From: Nocardioides luti
GTDB lineage: Bacteria > Actinomycetota > Actinomycetes > Propionibacteriales > Nocardioidaceae
Reading direction: 5' to 3'
Length of the DNA stretch: 64,000 bases
Assembly (NCBI RefSeq): GCF_014212315.1
Contig: NZ_JACKXE010000001.1
Location: 3,100,001 to 3,164,000 of the forward strand
How positions within the stretch are numbered: the first letter of the stretch is position 1; the number at the start of each line of letters is the position of its first letter. The notes beneath the pieces were generated by a model that was not told the DNA's origin, ran no database searches, and was given only the letters and a program-made list of their open reading frames with translations. Positions 7,137 to 16,138 of this stretch are shown in pieces. The position numbers were made by a program, and so were the translations under genes.

Positions 7137-9230
7137 ATGACCGACACCCACTGCCCCTACTGCTCCCTGCAGTGCGGGATGAAGGTGACCGGGCGGCGGT
7201 CGCCGGAGGTGTCGGCCTGGCCGGAGTTCCCCGTCAACGAGGGCGCGTTGTGCCGCAAGGGCTGGACGGCGACCGGGCTCGTCGGCAGCCGCGAGCGGCT
7301 CACGACCCCGCTGCTGCGGGACCGGGCGACCGGGGAGTTCCGCCCGGTCGGCTGGGACGAGGCGCTCGGCGTCGTCGCCGACCGGCTCCGTGCGCTGCGC
7401 GCCGCGCACGGGCCCGACACGGTCGGCGTCTTCGGCGGCGGCGGGCTGACGAACGAGAAGGCCTACCAGCTCGGCAAGTTCGCCCGGGTCGCGCTCGGCA
7501 CCAGCCAGATCGACTACAACGGCCGCTGGTGCATGAGCTCGGCCGCGTCGGCCGGGACGAAGGCGTTCGGCCTGGACCGCGGGCTGCCGTTCCCGCTCGC
7601 GGACCTCGAGCAGACCGACGTCGTCGTGCTGGTCGGCTCCAACCTCGCCGAGACGATGCCCCCCGCGGCCCGCCACCTCGACCGGCTGCGCGAGCGCGGC
7701 GGCCGAGTCGTCGTCGTCGACCCCCGCGTCACGGCGACCGCCGAGCGCGCCGACCTCGTCGTCCAGCCGGTCCCCGGCACGGACCTGGCCCTCGCGCTGG
7801 GCGTCCTGCACCTGCTCGTGGCCGGCGGCCACGTCGACGAGGAGTACGTCGCCACCCGGACGACCGGCTTCGACGACGTCCGCCGCGCCGTCGCGGCGTG
7901 GTGGCCCGAGCGGGTCGAGCGGGTCACCGGCGTGCCGGTCGAGGAGCTCCGCGCCCTGGTCGCGCTGCTCACCGGCGCCGACAAGGTGGTGGTGCTCACC
8001 GCCCGCGGGGCCGAGCAGCACAGCCAGGGCACCGACACCGTGCTCGCCTGGATCGACGTGGCCCTGGCGCTGGGGCAGTGCGGGACGACGTACGGCGGCT
8101 ACGGCTGTCTGACCGGTCAGGGCAACGGCCAGGGTGGCCGCGAGCACGGCCAGAAGGCCGACCAGCTGCCGGGCTACCGGATGATCGACGACCCGGCCGC
8201 GCGCGAGCACGTCGCCGGCGTGTGGGGTGTCCCGGCCGACCAGCTGCCGGGCAGGGGGCGCTCGGCCTACGAGCTCCTCGACGTCCTCGGCACCCCGACC
8301 GGCCCGCAGGCGCTCCTGGTCTTCGGCTCCAACATCGTGGTCTCCGCGCCGAACGCCACCCACGTCACGCGGCGGCTGGAGTCCCTCGACCTCCTGGTCG
8401 TCGCCGACCTCGTGCTGTCCGAGACCGCCGCGATCGCCGACGTCGTCCTGCCGGTCACGCAGTGGGCCGAGGAGACCGGCACCATGACCAACCTCGAGGG
8501 CCGGGTGATCCTGCGCCAGCAGGCGCTGACCCCGCCCACCGGTGTACGCAGCGACCTCGAGGTCCTGCACGGGCTGGCCGTCCGCCTCGAGGCGCCCGTG
8601 CCGTTCGCGACCGATCCCGAGGAGGTCTTCGCCGAGCTCGGCCGGGCCTCGGCGGGCGGCCGGGCGGACTACGCGGGCATCACCTACGACCGGATCCGCG
8701 CCGAGCACGGGGTGTTCTGGCCGTGCCCGGACGCCGACCACCCCGGCACGCCGCGGATGTTCCTCGACGGCTTCGCCACCCCGGACGGTCGGGCCCGCTT
8801 CCACGCGGTCGAGCACCGCGGCGCGGCCGAGCAGCCGTGCGCGGACTACCCGCTGCACCTCACCACCGGGCGGGTGCTCGCGCAGTACCAGTCCGGCGCC
8901 CAGACCCGTCGCGTCCGCGCGCTCACCGACACCGGCCCCTTCGTCGAGCTGCACCCCCTGCTCGCCCGCCGGCTCGGCACCGCCGACGGCGAGCCGGTCA
9001 CGGTCACCACCCGCCGCGGCTCGATGACCGCACCGGCGCGGGTGGTCGCGACGATCCGCCCCGACACCGTCTTCGTCCCCTTCCACTGGGTCGGGGCGAA
9101 CCGGCTCACCAACGACGCCCTCGACCCGTCCAGCCGGATGCCGGAGTTCAAGGTGTGCGCGGCGTCGGTGATGGCGGCGGGCCGCGCGTCCGGTGCGACC
9201 CGCGAGCAGCCGGCGGGGGTGCCGGCATGA
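7137..9230 (+). CDS. Assimilatory nitrate reductase catalytic subunit (molybdopterin, [4Fe-4S])
   Basis: A 697-residue member of the molybdopterin oxidoreductase family, NasA/NarB type. The N-terminal [4Fe-4S] ligands are Cys6, Cys9, Cys13 and Cys39 (HCPYCSLQCG, then LCRKG). The bis-MGD binding regions follow, including GQGNGQGGREHGQK, and a molydop-binding domain closes the protein (LTTGRVLAQYQSGAQTRR). It reduces nitrate to nitrite in the cytoplasm. The family is typically 650-750 residues, so it looks complete. Its stop codon overlaps the ATG of the flavoprotein gene by four bases, which suggests that protein is the electron donor. Confidence 0.92.
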   Translation: MTDTHCPYCSLQCGMKVTGRRSPEVSAWPEFPVNEGALCRKGWTATGLVGSRERLTTPLLRDRATGEFRPVGWDEALGVVADRLRALRAAHGPDTVGVFGGGGLTNEKAYQLGKFARVALGTSQIDYNGRWCMSSAASAGTKAFGLDRGLPFPLADLEQTDVVVLVGSNLAETMPPAARHLDRLRERGGRVVVVDPRVTATAERADLVVQPVPGTDLALALGVLHLLVAGGHVDEEYVATRTTGFDDVRRAVAAWWPERVERVTGVPVEELRALVALLTGADKVVVLTARGAEQHSQGTDTVLAWIDVALALGQCGTTYGGYGCLTGQGNGQGGREHGQKADQLPGYRMIDDPAAREHVAGVWGVPADQLPGRGRSAYELLDVLGTPTGPQALLVFGSNIVVSAPNATHVTRRLESLDLLVVADLVLSETAAIADVVLPVTQWAEETGTMTNLEGRVILRQQALTPPTGVRSDLEVLHGLAVRLEAPVPFATDPEEVFAELGRASAGGRADYAGITYDRIRAEHGVFWPCPDADHPGTPRMFLDGFATPDGRARFHAVEHRGAAEQPCADYPLHLTTGRVLAQYQSGAQTRRVRALTDTGPFVELHPLLARRLGTADGEPVTVTTRRGSMTAPARVVATIRPDTVFVPFHWVGANRLTNDALDPSSRMPEFKVCAASVMAAGRASGATREQPAGVPA

Positions 9231-10600
9231 GCGAGCGCCTGGTCGTCGTCGGCAACGGGATGGCCGCGAACCGGCTGCTCGACGACCTCGCCGTGCGCGG
9301 GTACGACGGGCACGTCACCGTGCTCGGCGACGAGCCCGTGCCGGCGTACAACCGGATCCTGCTGAGCGCCGTCCTCGAGGGCAGCCACCCCCGCGGCGCG
9401 ATCGCGCTGCCGGAGCGCACCCCGGACCGCACCGACCTGCGGCTCGGGACGCGCGTGCTCGAGGTCGACCGGGAGCGCCGCGAGGTGATGCTGGTCGACG
9501 GCGAGCGGATCGGCTACGACCGGCTGGTCCTCGCGACCGGCAGCATCCCCACCCTGCCCCCGATCCGCGGGCTGGTGCGGATGGACGGCCAGCTGCACCC
9601 GAAGGTGCACGCCTTCCGCAGCCTGGCCGACTGCGAGCGGCTCGACGCGGCGATCGCGGGCGACCTGCGGGGCGTCGTCGTCGGCGGCGGCCTGCTCGGC
9701 CTCCAGGTCGCGCGGGTGCTGACCCTGCGCGGGGTCGCGACCGAGGTCGTCGAGGGCGCCGAGCACCTGCTCGCCAGCCAGGTCGGCACGCCCGGCGGGA
9801 AGGTCCTCGCCCGCGACCTGCGCCGGCTCGGGACCGCCGTCTACACCGGCACCCGCGCGGTCCGGCTCACCGACGCGGGGCTCGTCCTCGACAACGACTA
9901 CACCCTCGAGACCGACCTCGTCGTGCTCACCGCCGGCGGCCGGCCGAGCACCGCGCTCGCCCGGCGCGCCGGACTGATGGTGCGGCGGGGCGTCGTCGTG
10001 GACGGCCGCCTCGCCTCGGTCACCGACGACCGGGTCCACGCGATCGGTGACTGCGCCGAGCACCGCGGCGTCACCACCGGCTTCGTCCCGCCGGCCTGGG
10101 AGCAGGCCACGGCACTGGCCGACCAGCTGACCGGCGGCACCACGGCGTACGCCGGCTCCCGCACCGTCGCCCGCCTCCGCGCCACCGGCCTCGAGGTCGC
10201 CGTGCTCGGCGACCCGGAGCGCGCCGACGGCGAGGTCGTCGAGATGACGAACCCGCTGGCCGGGACCTACCGCAAGCTCGTCGTCCGCGACGGCGCGATC
10301 GTGGCCGCGGCCCTGGTCGGCGACCTGTCCCGGATCGGCCTGATCACCCAGCTCTACGACCGCCGCACCGTCCTCGGCCCGCTCGAGCCCGGCGAGCTGC
10401 TCGTGCCCGAGTCGGCCGCGGCGCCCGCGCCGCTCACCGACGAGGTCGAGGTGTGCGCCTGCGCCGGGGTCAGCGCCGGGCGGGTCCGGGCCTGCGCGGA
10501 CCTCGACGACGTACGCCGCACCACCCGCGCCACCACCGGCTGCGGCGGGTGCGGACCGGTCGTCCGCCAGCTGCTCGGTGCCGCCCCGGCCCCGGTCTGA
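9227..10600 (+). CDS. FAD-dependent NAD(P)H oxidoreductase with BFD-type [2Fe-2S] domain, probable nitrate reductase electron-transfer subunit
   Basis: A 457-residue protein. Residues 1-310 form a pyridine nucleotide-disulfide oxidoreductase fold with two dinucleotide loops (VVVGNGMAANRLL at 4-16 and VVVGGGLLGLQVAR near 145-158) and the FAD motif VHAIGDCAEH. Residues 310-390 resemble the NirB linker. The C-terminal BFD-like [2Fe-2S] domain has CxC near 408 and CGGC near 438. It resembles the N-terminal half of NirB and the NasB subunit. Translational coupling to the nitrate reductase suggests it passes electrons from NAD(P)H to that enzyme. Confidence 0.82.
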   Translation: MSERLVVVGNGMAANRLLDDLAVRGYDGHVTVLGDEPVPAYNRILLSAVLEGSHPRGAIALPERTPDRTDLRLGTRVLEVDRERREVMLVDGERIGYDRLVLATGSIPTLPPIRGLVRMDGQLHPKVHAFRSLADCERLDAAIAGDLRGVVVGGGLLGLQVARVLTLRGVATEVVEGAEHLLASQVGTPGGKVLARDLRRLGTAVYTGTRAVRLTDAGLVLDNDYTLETDLVVLTAGGRPSTALARRAGLMVRRGVVVDGRLASVTDDRVHAIGDCAEHRGVTTGFVPPAWEQATALADQLTGGTTAYAGSRTVARLRATGLEVAVLGDPERADGEVVEMTNPLAGTYRKLVVRDGAIVAAALVGDLSRIGLITQLYDRRTVLGPLEPGELLVPESAAAPAPLTDEVEVCACAGVSAGRVRACADLDDVRRTTRATTGCGGCGPVVRQLLGAAPAPV

Positions 10601-10619
10601 CGCTCGCCGCACCCCATTC

Positions 10620-10646
10620 GTTTTCACGCCTGTTACACGCCGAAAC
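10620..10646 (-). promoter_or_regulatory. Candidate GlnR box upstream of nirB
   Basis: On the minus strand the sequence reads GTAAC, six bases, GAAAAC (10636 down to 10620). This fits the actinobacterial GlnR half-site pair GTNAC-N6-GAAAC. On the plus strand GTTAC-N5-GAAAC (10632-10646) overlaps it. The site is centred about 47 bases upstream of the transcription start predicted from the -10 hexamer, an activator position. GlnR activates nitrite reductase genes in related actinobacteria. GlnR itself is not in this window. Confidence 0.55.
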
Positions 10647-10667
10647 CGCCCCACAACACAGCCGCCC

Positions 10668-10673
10668 TACCGT
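10668..10673 (+). promoter_or_regulatory. Candidate -10 element of nirB
   Basis: TACCGT matches TANNNT and lies 24 bases before the nirB ATG. The leader carries a ribosome binding site, GGGAAGGA. Together with the GlnR-like site this marks an internal promoter in the nitrate cluster. Confidence 0.45.
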
Positions 10674-10697
10674 CGAAGCACCAGGGAAGGACCTCCC

Positions 10698-13253
10698 ATG
10701 ACCCACCTCCGCAGGACCCTCGTCGTGGCCGGCCACGGGATGGTCGGGCACCGCTTCGTGCAGGCGGCGATCGAGCGCGGGCTCACGGAGACCTACGACG
10801 TCGTCGTCGTGGGGGAGGAGCCGCGCGCGGCCTACGACCGGGTCGCCCTGACGTCGTTCTTCGCCGCCGGGAGCGCCGACGCGCTGTCGCTGCTGCCGGA
10901 CGGCCGCTACGACGATCCGCGGGTCCGCCTCACCCTGGCCACCACGGTCACCGCCGTGGACCGCGAGGCCCGCACGGTCACGCTGGACGACGGGACCGTG
11001 CAGGCCTACGACGCCCTGGTGCTCGCGACCGGCTCCGCCCCGTTCGTCCCGCCGGTCGAGGGCCGCGACCTCGACGGCTGCTTCGTCTACCGCACGATCG
11101 AGGACCTCGAGGCGATCCGCGCGGCCTCGCTGACCGCCACCCGGGGCGTGGTCGTCGGGGGCGGGCTGCTCGGGCTCGAGGCCGCGAACGCGCTCGTCCA
11201 GCTCGGCCTGGAGACCCACGTGGTCGAGATGGCGCCGCGGCTGATGCCGATGCAGCTCGACGCCGCCGCGGGCAGCACCCTGGTCCGCCACATCGAGAAG
11301 CTCGGCGTCCACGTGCACGCCGGCGCCGCGACCCGGTCCGTCACCGGCACCGACCGCGTCACGGGCGTCGAGCTCGCGGACGGCCACGTCCCGGCCGACC
11401 TCGTCGTCTTCTCCGCCGGCGTCCGCCCGCGCGACCAGCTGGCTCGCACCAGCGGCCTCCCGGTCGCCGAGCGCGGCGGCGTACTCGTCGACGAGCAGTG
11501 CCGCACCGTCGACCCCCACGTCTTCGCGATCGGCGAGTGCGCGGCGCCCGGAGGCACGATGTACGGCCTGGTCGCCCCCGGCTACGCGATGGCGGAGGTC
11601 GTCGTCGACGCGCTGCTCGACGGCCCCGGCACCTTCACCGGCGCCGACATGTCCACCAAGCTCAAGCTGCTCGGCGTCGACGTGGCGTCCTTCGGCGACG
11701 CGTTCGCCACCACCGAGGGCTCCCTCGAGCTGGTCTTCTCCGACGCGGTCGCGGGGATCTACAAGAAGCTCGTCGTCACCGAGGACGGGACCCGGCTGCT
11801 CGGCGGCATTTTGGTCGGCGACGCGTCGGCGTACGGCATCCTGCGCCCGATGGTCTCCAGCGGCATCGCGCTGCCGGCGAACCCGGAGGAGCTGATCCTC
11901 CCGGCGAGCCGCGGGGGGACGCCCGCGGGTGCGGCCGGCCTGCCCGACGAGGCCCAGGTCTGCTCGTGCAACGACGTCACCAAGGGCGAGATCCGCACGG
12001 CGGTCGCGGCCACCACCGGCCACGCCTGCGAGGACCTCGCCTGCGTGAAGAGCTGCACTTCGGCCGGCACCACCTGCGGCTCGTGCGTGCCGGTCGTCAA
12101 GACGATCATCGAGGACCACTTCGCCTCGGTCGGCAAGGTCGTCGACAAGGGCCTGTGCGAGCACTTCGCGCTGACGCGGCAGGAGCTCTTCGACCTGGTC
12201 GCGGTGCACGGCTACCGCCGCTTCGACGAGCTCGTCGAGGCGCACGGGCGCGGCCGCGGCTGCGACGTCTGCAAGCCCGTCGTCGCGAGCATCCTGGCCA
12301 GCCAGTTCAACGGCCACGTGCTCGCCGAGGACACCGTCGCGCTGCAGGACACCAACGACGCCTACCTCGCGAACATCCAGCGCAACGGCACCTACTCCGT
12401 CGTGCCGCGCATCCCCGGCGGCGAGATCACGCCCGAGAAGCTGATCGTGATCGGCGAGGTGGCCCGCGACTTCAACCTCTACACGAAGATCACCGGCGGC
12501 CAGCGCATCGACCTCTTCGGTGCCCGGATGGAGGAGTTGCCCGCGATCTGGAGGCGGCTCGTCGACGCGGGCTTCGAGTCCGGCCACGCCTACGGCAAGT
12601 CGCTGCGCACGGTGAAGTCGTGCGTCGGGTCGACGTGGTGCCGGTACGGCGTGCAGGACTCGACCAGCCTCGCGATCCTCCTGGAGCTGAGGTACCGCGG
12701 GCTGCGCTCGCCCCACAAGCTCAAGGGCGGGGTCAGCGGCTGCGCGCGCGAGTGCGCCGAGGCGCGGGGCAAGGACTTCGGGGTCATCGCGACCGAGAAG
12801 GGCTGGAACCTCTACGTCGGCGGCAACGGCGGCGCGAACCCGGCCCACGCGCGGCTGCTCGCCGGCGACCTCGACAACGAGACGCTGGTCCGCTACCTCG
12901 ACCGGTTCCTCATGTACTACGTCCGCACCGCCGACCGGCTGCAGCGGACGGCGCCTTGGATCGACGCCCTGGAGGGCGGCCTGGACCGGGTGCGTGAGGT
13001 CGTCGTCGACGACGTCCTCGGCCTCGGGGCCGACCTCGAGGACGCCATGACCCGGCACGTCGGGTCCTACTTCGACGAGTGGAAGGCCACCGTGGACGAC
13101 GAGGAGAAGCTGGCCCGGTTCGTGTCGTTCGTGAACGCGCCCGGCACGCCCGACCCGAACATCACCTTCGGCACCGAGCGCGGGCAGATCACGCCCTCGA
13201 CCTCGGCGGAGCCCGTCGTGCTCGGCACGTCGATCCCGGTCGGGGCGCCATGA
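10698..13253 (+). CDS. nirB: NADH-dependent assimilatory nitrite reductase, large subunit
   Basis: An 851-residue protein, the usual NirB length. In order it has an FAD/NAD domain (VVAGHGMVGHRFVQAAI at the start), a BFD-like [2Fe-2S] domain (VCSCNDV and CGSCVPVVK, about 417-475), a ferredoxin-like nitrite reductase half domain, and the siroheme/[4Fe-4S] module. The cluster ligands CVGSTWC lie near residue 641 and GCAREC near 681. With NirD it reduces nitrite to ammonium in the cytoplasm using NADH. The nirD ATG overlaps its stop codon by four bases. Confidence 0.95.
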   Translation: MTHLRRTLVVAGHGMVGHRFVQAAIERGLTETYDVVVVGEEPRAAYDRVALTSFFAAGSADALSLLPDGRYDDPRVRLTLATTVTAVDREARTVTLDDGTVQAYDALVLATGSAPFVPPVEGRDLDGCFVYRTIEDLEAIRAASLTATRGVVVGGGLLGLEAANALVQLGLETHVVEMAPRLMPMQLDAAAGSTLVRHIEKLGVHVHAGAATRSVTGTDRVTGVELADGHVPADLVVFSAGVRPRDQLARTSGLPVAERGGVLVDEQCRTVDPHVFAIGECAAPGGTMYGLVAPGYAMAEVVVDALLDGPGTFTGADMSTKLKLLGVDVASFGDAFATTEGSLELVFSDAVAGIYKKLVVTEDGTRLLGGILVGDASAYGILRPMVSSGIALPANPEELILPASRGGTPAGAAGLPDEAQVCSCNDVTKGEIRTAVAATTGHACEDLACVKSCTSAGTTCGSCVPVVKTIIEDHFASVGKVVDKGLCEHFALTRQELFDLVAVHGYRRFDELVEAHGRGRGCDVCKPVVASILASQFNGHVLAEDTVALQDTNDAYLANIQRNGTYSVVPRIPGGEITPEKLIVIGEVARDFNLYTKITGGQRIDLFGARMEELPAIWRRLVDAGFESGHAYGKSLRTVKSCVGSTWCRYGVQDSTSLAILLELRYRGLRSPHKLKGGVSGCARECAEARGKDFGVIATEKGWNLYVGGNGGANPAHARLLAGDLDNETLVRYLDRFLMYYVRTADRLQRTAPWIDALEGGLDRVREVVVDDVLGLGADLEDAMTRHVGSYFDEWKATVDDEEKLARFVSFVNAPGTPDPNITFGTERGQITPSTSAEPVVLGTSIPVGAP

Positions 13254-13645
13254 CGCCGGCCGTGCCGCCGCCCCCGCCGCCGTCCTCTGCCGCGCACCGG
13301 ACGCCCGAGGAGTGGCAGCCGGTGTGCCGGGTCGCCGAGCTCGAGGTCGAGCGCGGGGCCACGGCGCTGGTGCACGGGCAGGCGATCGCGATCTTCCGCA
13401 CCCACGACGACCAGGTCTACGCGCTGGGCAACCACGACCCCTTCGCCAAGGCCTCGGTCCTCGCCCGGGGCATCGTCGGCACCCGCGGGGACACGCCGTT
13501 CGTCGCCTCGCCGATGCACAAGCACGCCTTCGACCTCCGCAGCGGGCGCTGCCTCGACGACCGGAACGTCTCCGTGCCGTCGTACGACGTCCGCGTGGTC
13601 GAGGGCGTCGTCCTCGTCGGCCAGCGCAAGTCCGACGCGGCCTGA
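13250..13645 (+). CDS. nirD: Nitrite reductase small subunit, Rieske-like
   Basis: A 131-residue protein with a proline-rich N-terminus (about 1-20) and then the NirD Rieske-like beta domain (WQPVCRVAELEVERGATAL to the end). The Rieske Cys/His ligand pairs are replaced, as is normal for NirD, so no cluster is expected. It is the small subunit of NADH nitrite reductase. It starts at the ATG overlapping nirB, giving a typical size. Confidence 0.9.
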   Translation: MTPAVPPPPPPSSAAHRTPEEWQPVCRVAELEVERGATALVHGQAIAIFRTHDDQVYALGNHDPFAKASVLARGIVGTRGDTPFVASPMHKHAFDLRSGRCLDDRNVSVPSYDVRVVEGVVLVGQRKSDAA

Positions 13646-13648
13646 GCC

Positions 13649-14806
13649 ATGACGTCCCCCGAGCCCGCTGCCTCCGCCGCCGGTCCTGCTGCCGGCCCTG
13701 CCGCCGGCCCGCTCGACGGCTTCCACGTCGGCGTGACCGCCGCGCGGAAGGTCGACGAGCAGATCGCGCTGCTCGAGCGGCGCGGCGCCCGGATCGAGTG
13801 GGCGCCGGCGCTGTCGCTGGACCCCAACCACGTCGACGACGACCAGCTCCGGGCGGCGACCGACGAGGTGCTCGCGCGGCCGGTCGACCTGTTCCTCGCG
13901 ACCACCGGGGTCGGGATGAAGGCGTGGTTCGAGGCGACGGCCCGGTGGGGGATCCTCGACGACCTGCTCGGTGCGCTCGGCCGGGCCGAGATCCTCGCGC
14001 GCGGGCCGAAGAGCGTCGGCGCGCTGCGTCGCCAGGGCCTGCGCGAGCTGTGGGCGCCGGAGTCGGAGTGCTTCGAGGACGTGCTGGCGCACCTGCGCGG
14101 CCGCGACCTCGCCGGCGTCCGCATCGTCGTGCAGGAGCACGGCCAGTCGCTGTCGATGGCCTCGCACGCGCTGCGGCGGCAGGGGGCCGACGTGACCGTG
14201 GTGACGGTCTACCGCGTCGAGGGGGCCGAGGACCCGGCCCCGATGTTCCGGATGGTCGACCTGATCGCGGACCGCAAGCTCGACGCCGTCACGTTCACCT
14301 CCGCGCCGGCCGTGGCGGCACTGATGGACGCCGCCGGTGTCACCGGGCGCCGCGACGAGGTGGTCGCGGCGTTCCAGGCGGACGTCGTCGCGACCTGCGT
14401 CGGGCCGGTCACCGCGGCGGCCTTCGAGCTGTGGGGGGTGCCCGCGATCGTGCCGGAGCGCTCCCGGCTCGGCGCGATGGTCAAGCTGATGGAGACCGAG
14501 CTGCCGGCGCGGCGCTCCGGCACCGCGATCCCCGTCGCGGGGCGGCTGCTGGTGCTGCACGGCGACCGGGTGCTGCTCGACGGCCTCGAGGTCAAGATGT
14601 CCGCGGCGCCGCTGGCCGTCCTGCAGGCGCTGGCCGTCAACCCCGGCCACGTCGTGTCGCGGCCCGAGCTCCTCGCCGCGCTTCCGAGCGGCCAGGCCAG
14701 CTCCGAGCACGCCGTCGAGATGGCGGTCGCCCGGGTGCGCGCCGCGATCGGGACACGGCTGGTCGCGACGGTCGTGAAGCGTGGCTACCGGCTGGTGGTG
14801 GCGTGA
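13649..14806 (+). CDS. Uroporphyrinogen-III synthase fused to a winged-helix domain (NnaR-like)
   Basis: A 385-residue fusion. Residues about 20-265 are a HemD-type uroporphyrinogen-III synthase domain, which closes the tetrapyrrole ring on the route to siroheme. Residues about 285-385 are an OmpR-type winged-helix domain ending VVKRGYRLVVA. In mycobacteria and streptomycetes this fusion is NnaR, which works with GlnR to activate nitrate and nitrite assimilation genes. It lies three bases after nirD and abuts the chelatase gene (TGATG). A direct role as DNA-binding co-activator of this operon is likely; whether the synthase domain is active cannot be judged. Confidence 0.85.
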   Translation: MTSPEPAASAAGPAAGPAAGPLDGFHVGVTAARKVDEQIALLERRGARIEWAPALSLDPNHVDDDQLRAATDEVLARPVDLFLATTGVGMKAWFEATARWGILDDLLGALGRAEILARGPKSVGALRRQGLRELWAPESECFEDVLAHLRGRDLAGVRIVVQEHGQSLSMASHALRRQGADVTVVTVYRVEGAEDPAPMFRMVDLIADRKLDAVTFTSAPAVAALMDAAGVTGRRDEVVAAFQADVVATCVGPVTAAAFELWGVPAIVPERSRLGAMVKLMETELPARRSGTAIPVAGRLLVLHGDRVLLDGLEVKMSAAPLAVLQALAVNPGHVVSRPELLAALPSGQASSEHAVEMAVARVRAAIGTRLVATVVKRGYRLVVA

Positions 14807-15480
14807 TGCGGCTCGTCACGGTGGCGCACGGGACCCGCTACGCGCCGGGCAACGACGTCGCACGTGAGATCGCCGCCGCGGCCGGTGCCCGCCTCGGGGT
14901 GAGCGCCTCGGCGGCGTACGTCGAGCTGTGCGAGCCGTCCTTCGCCTCCGTCGTCGCGGCCACCTCCGTCCCGACGGTGGCGGTACCGCTGCTGCTCTCC
15001 ACCGGCTTCCACGTGCGCCAGGACCTGCCGGCGGCCGTCGCCGCCGCCGGGCCCGCGCACCCGGTCGTGCTGACGCCGACCCTCGGACCCCACCCGCTGC
15101 TGGCCGCCGCCCAGGCGGCCCGCCTGGTCGCGGCGGGGGCCCGGCCGGGGCAGCAGGTGGTGCTCGTCGCCGCGGGATCCCGGGACCCGCGGACCGACCC
15201 CGACCTGGCTCGGGCCGCGGCGCTGCTCGCCGCGGCCTGGGGCGGGCCGGTGGAGCTCGCCACCCTGACCGGCCGCGGTCCGCGCCCCGCGGACGTCGTC
15301 CGGCGCGGGGCGGTCGCGTCGCCGTACCTCCTGGCGCCCGGGCACTTCGCCGACCGCGCCCGCGACGAGTCGCTCGCCGCCGGCGCCGCCTTGGTCGCCG
15401 ACGTCATCGGCCCGCACCGGTTCGTCGCCGAGCTCGTCGCCCGGCGGTTCCGGGCCCTCGCGCCGGCTGTCGCTGCCTGA
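14806..15480 (+). CDS. Sirohydrochlorin chelatase, CbiX/SirB type
   Basis: A 224-residue protein made of two CbiX-like halves. The first begins RLVTVAHGTRYAPGNDVAR and includes LLLSTGFHVRQD. The second includes VLVAAGSRDPRTD and YLLAPGHFADR. The histidines at 7 and in GFHV are the likely metal ligands. It would insert iron into sirohydrochlorin to make siroheme for NirB. A cobalt chelatase role is possible in principle, but the position at the end of the nitrite reductase operon favours siroheme. Confidence 0.82.
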   Translation: MRLVTVAHGTRYAPGNDVAREIAAAAGARLGVSASAAYVELCEPSFASVVAATSVPTVAVPLLLSTGFHVRQDLPAAVAAAGPAHPVVLTPTLGPHPLLAAAQAARLVAAGARPGQQVVLVAAGSRDPRTDPDLARAAALLAAAWGGPVELATLTGRGPRPADVVRRGAVASPYLLAPGHFADRARDESLAAGAALVADVIGPHRFVAELVARRFRALAPAVAA

Positions 15481-15501
15481 CTCATGCGTCGTGGCGGCCC
15501 T

Positions 15502-15573
15502 CTGTAACGCGGTGTCCACGTAGCTGCCGCGGCGCTGCAGCACCGCACGAGTGACGTGGACACCGCGTTACAG
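15502..15573. terminator. 20-bp inverted repeat between convergent chelatase gene and ispF
   Basis: Perfect arms CTGTAACGCGGTGTCCACGT (15502-15521) and its complement (15554-15573) flank a 32-base loop. The loop holds a smaller GCTGC/GCAGC pair (15523-15527, 15537-15541). It lies between the 3' ends of convergent genes, so a bidirectional terminator is the simplest reading. The arm length is exceptional. Confidence 0.7.
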
Positions 15574-15614
15574 CGGCGGGCGTGCCGGCGGGGTACGGCG
15601 TGCCGGCCGGCGGG

Positions 15615-16118
15615 TCAGGCCGGCGCGACCACCAGCGCCGTCGCGATGGCCGCGACTCCCTCACCGCGGCCGGTCAGACCCAGTCCGTCGGTGGTCGTCG
15701 CGGAGACGGTGACGGGGGCGCCGACGGCGGCGGAGAGGGCGGCCTCGGCCTCGGCCCGGCGGGGCCCGACCTTCGGGCGGTTGCCGATCACCTGGACGGC
15801 CACGTTGCCGATCTCGAAGCCCGCGGCGCGGAGCCGGCGGGCGGTCTCGCCGAGCAGGGCGGCGCCGGACGCACCGGCCCACTCCGGCTCCGACGTACCG
15901 AAGTTCGACCCCAGGTCGCCCAGCCCGGCCGCCGACAGCAGCGCGTCGCAGGCGGCGTGCGCGGCGACGTCCGCGTCGGAGTGTCCCTCGAGTCCTCGGG
16001 GCTCGTCCGGCCAGGAGAGCCCGGCCAGGAAGAGCGGGACGCCGTCGACGAGGCGGTGGACGTCGGTGCCGACGCCGATCCTCGTTCTGTAAGGACTTGG
16101 GTGCACAGCCGTGATCAT
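15615..16118 (-). CDS. ispF: 2-C-methyl-D-erythritol 2,4-cyclodiphosphate synthase
   Basis: A 167-residue IspF with the zinc site GTDVHRL near the N-terminus, [20 protein letters not shown] in the middle and [14 protein letters not shown] near the C-terminus. It cyclises CDP-methylerythritol 2-phosphate in the MEP pathway. The ATG at 16118 gives the usual length. It lies 11.6 kb from ispD, whereas the two are usually adjacent. Its start codon is only 20 bases from the divergent start of the next gene. Confidence 0.95.
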   Translation of the reverse strand: MITAVHPSPYRTRIGVGTDVHRLVDGVPLFLAGLSWPDEPRGLEGHSDADVAAHAACDALLSAAGLGDLGSNFGTSEPEWAGASGAALLGETARRLRAAGFEIGNVAVQVIGNRPKVGPRRAEAEAALSAAVGAPVTVSATTTDGLGLTGRGEGVAAIATALVVAPA

Positions 16119-16138
16119 GCCTGAGTCACACTGGAGCG

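Noticed and set aside
7059-9086. A 675-codon open frame antisense to the nitrate reductase gene, and similar long frames over nirB, the ABC permease and the aldehyde dehydrogenase
   Set aside because: In DNA with nearly all third positions G or C, long antisense frames arise by chance. Their products are Arg/Gly/Ala/Pro-rich and match no family, whereas the opposite strand encodes clear enzymes.
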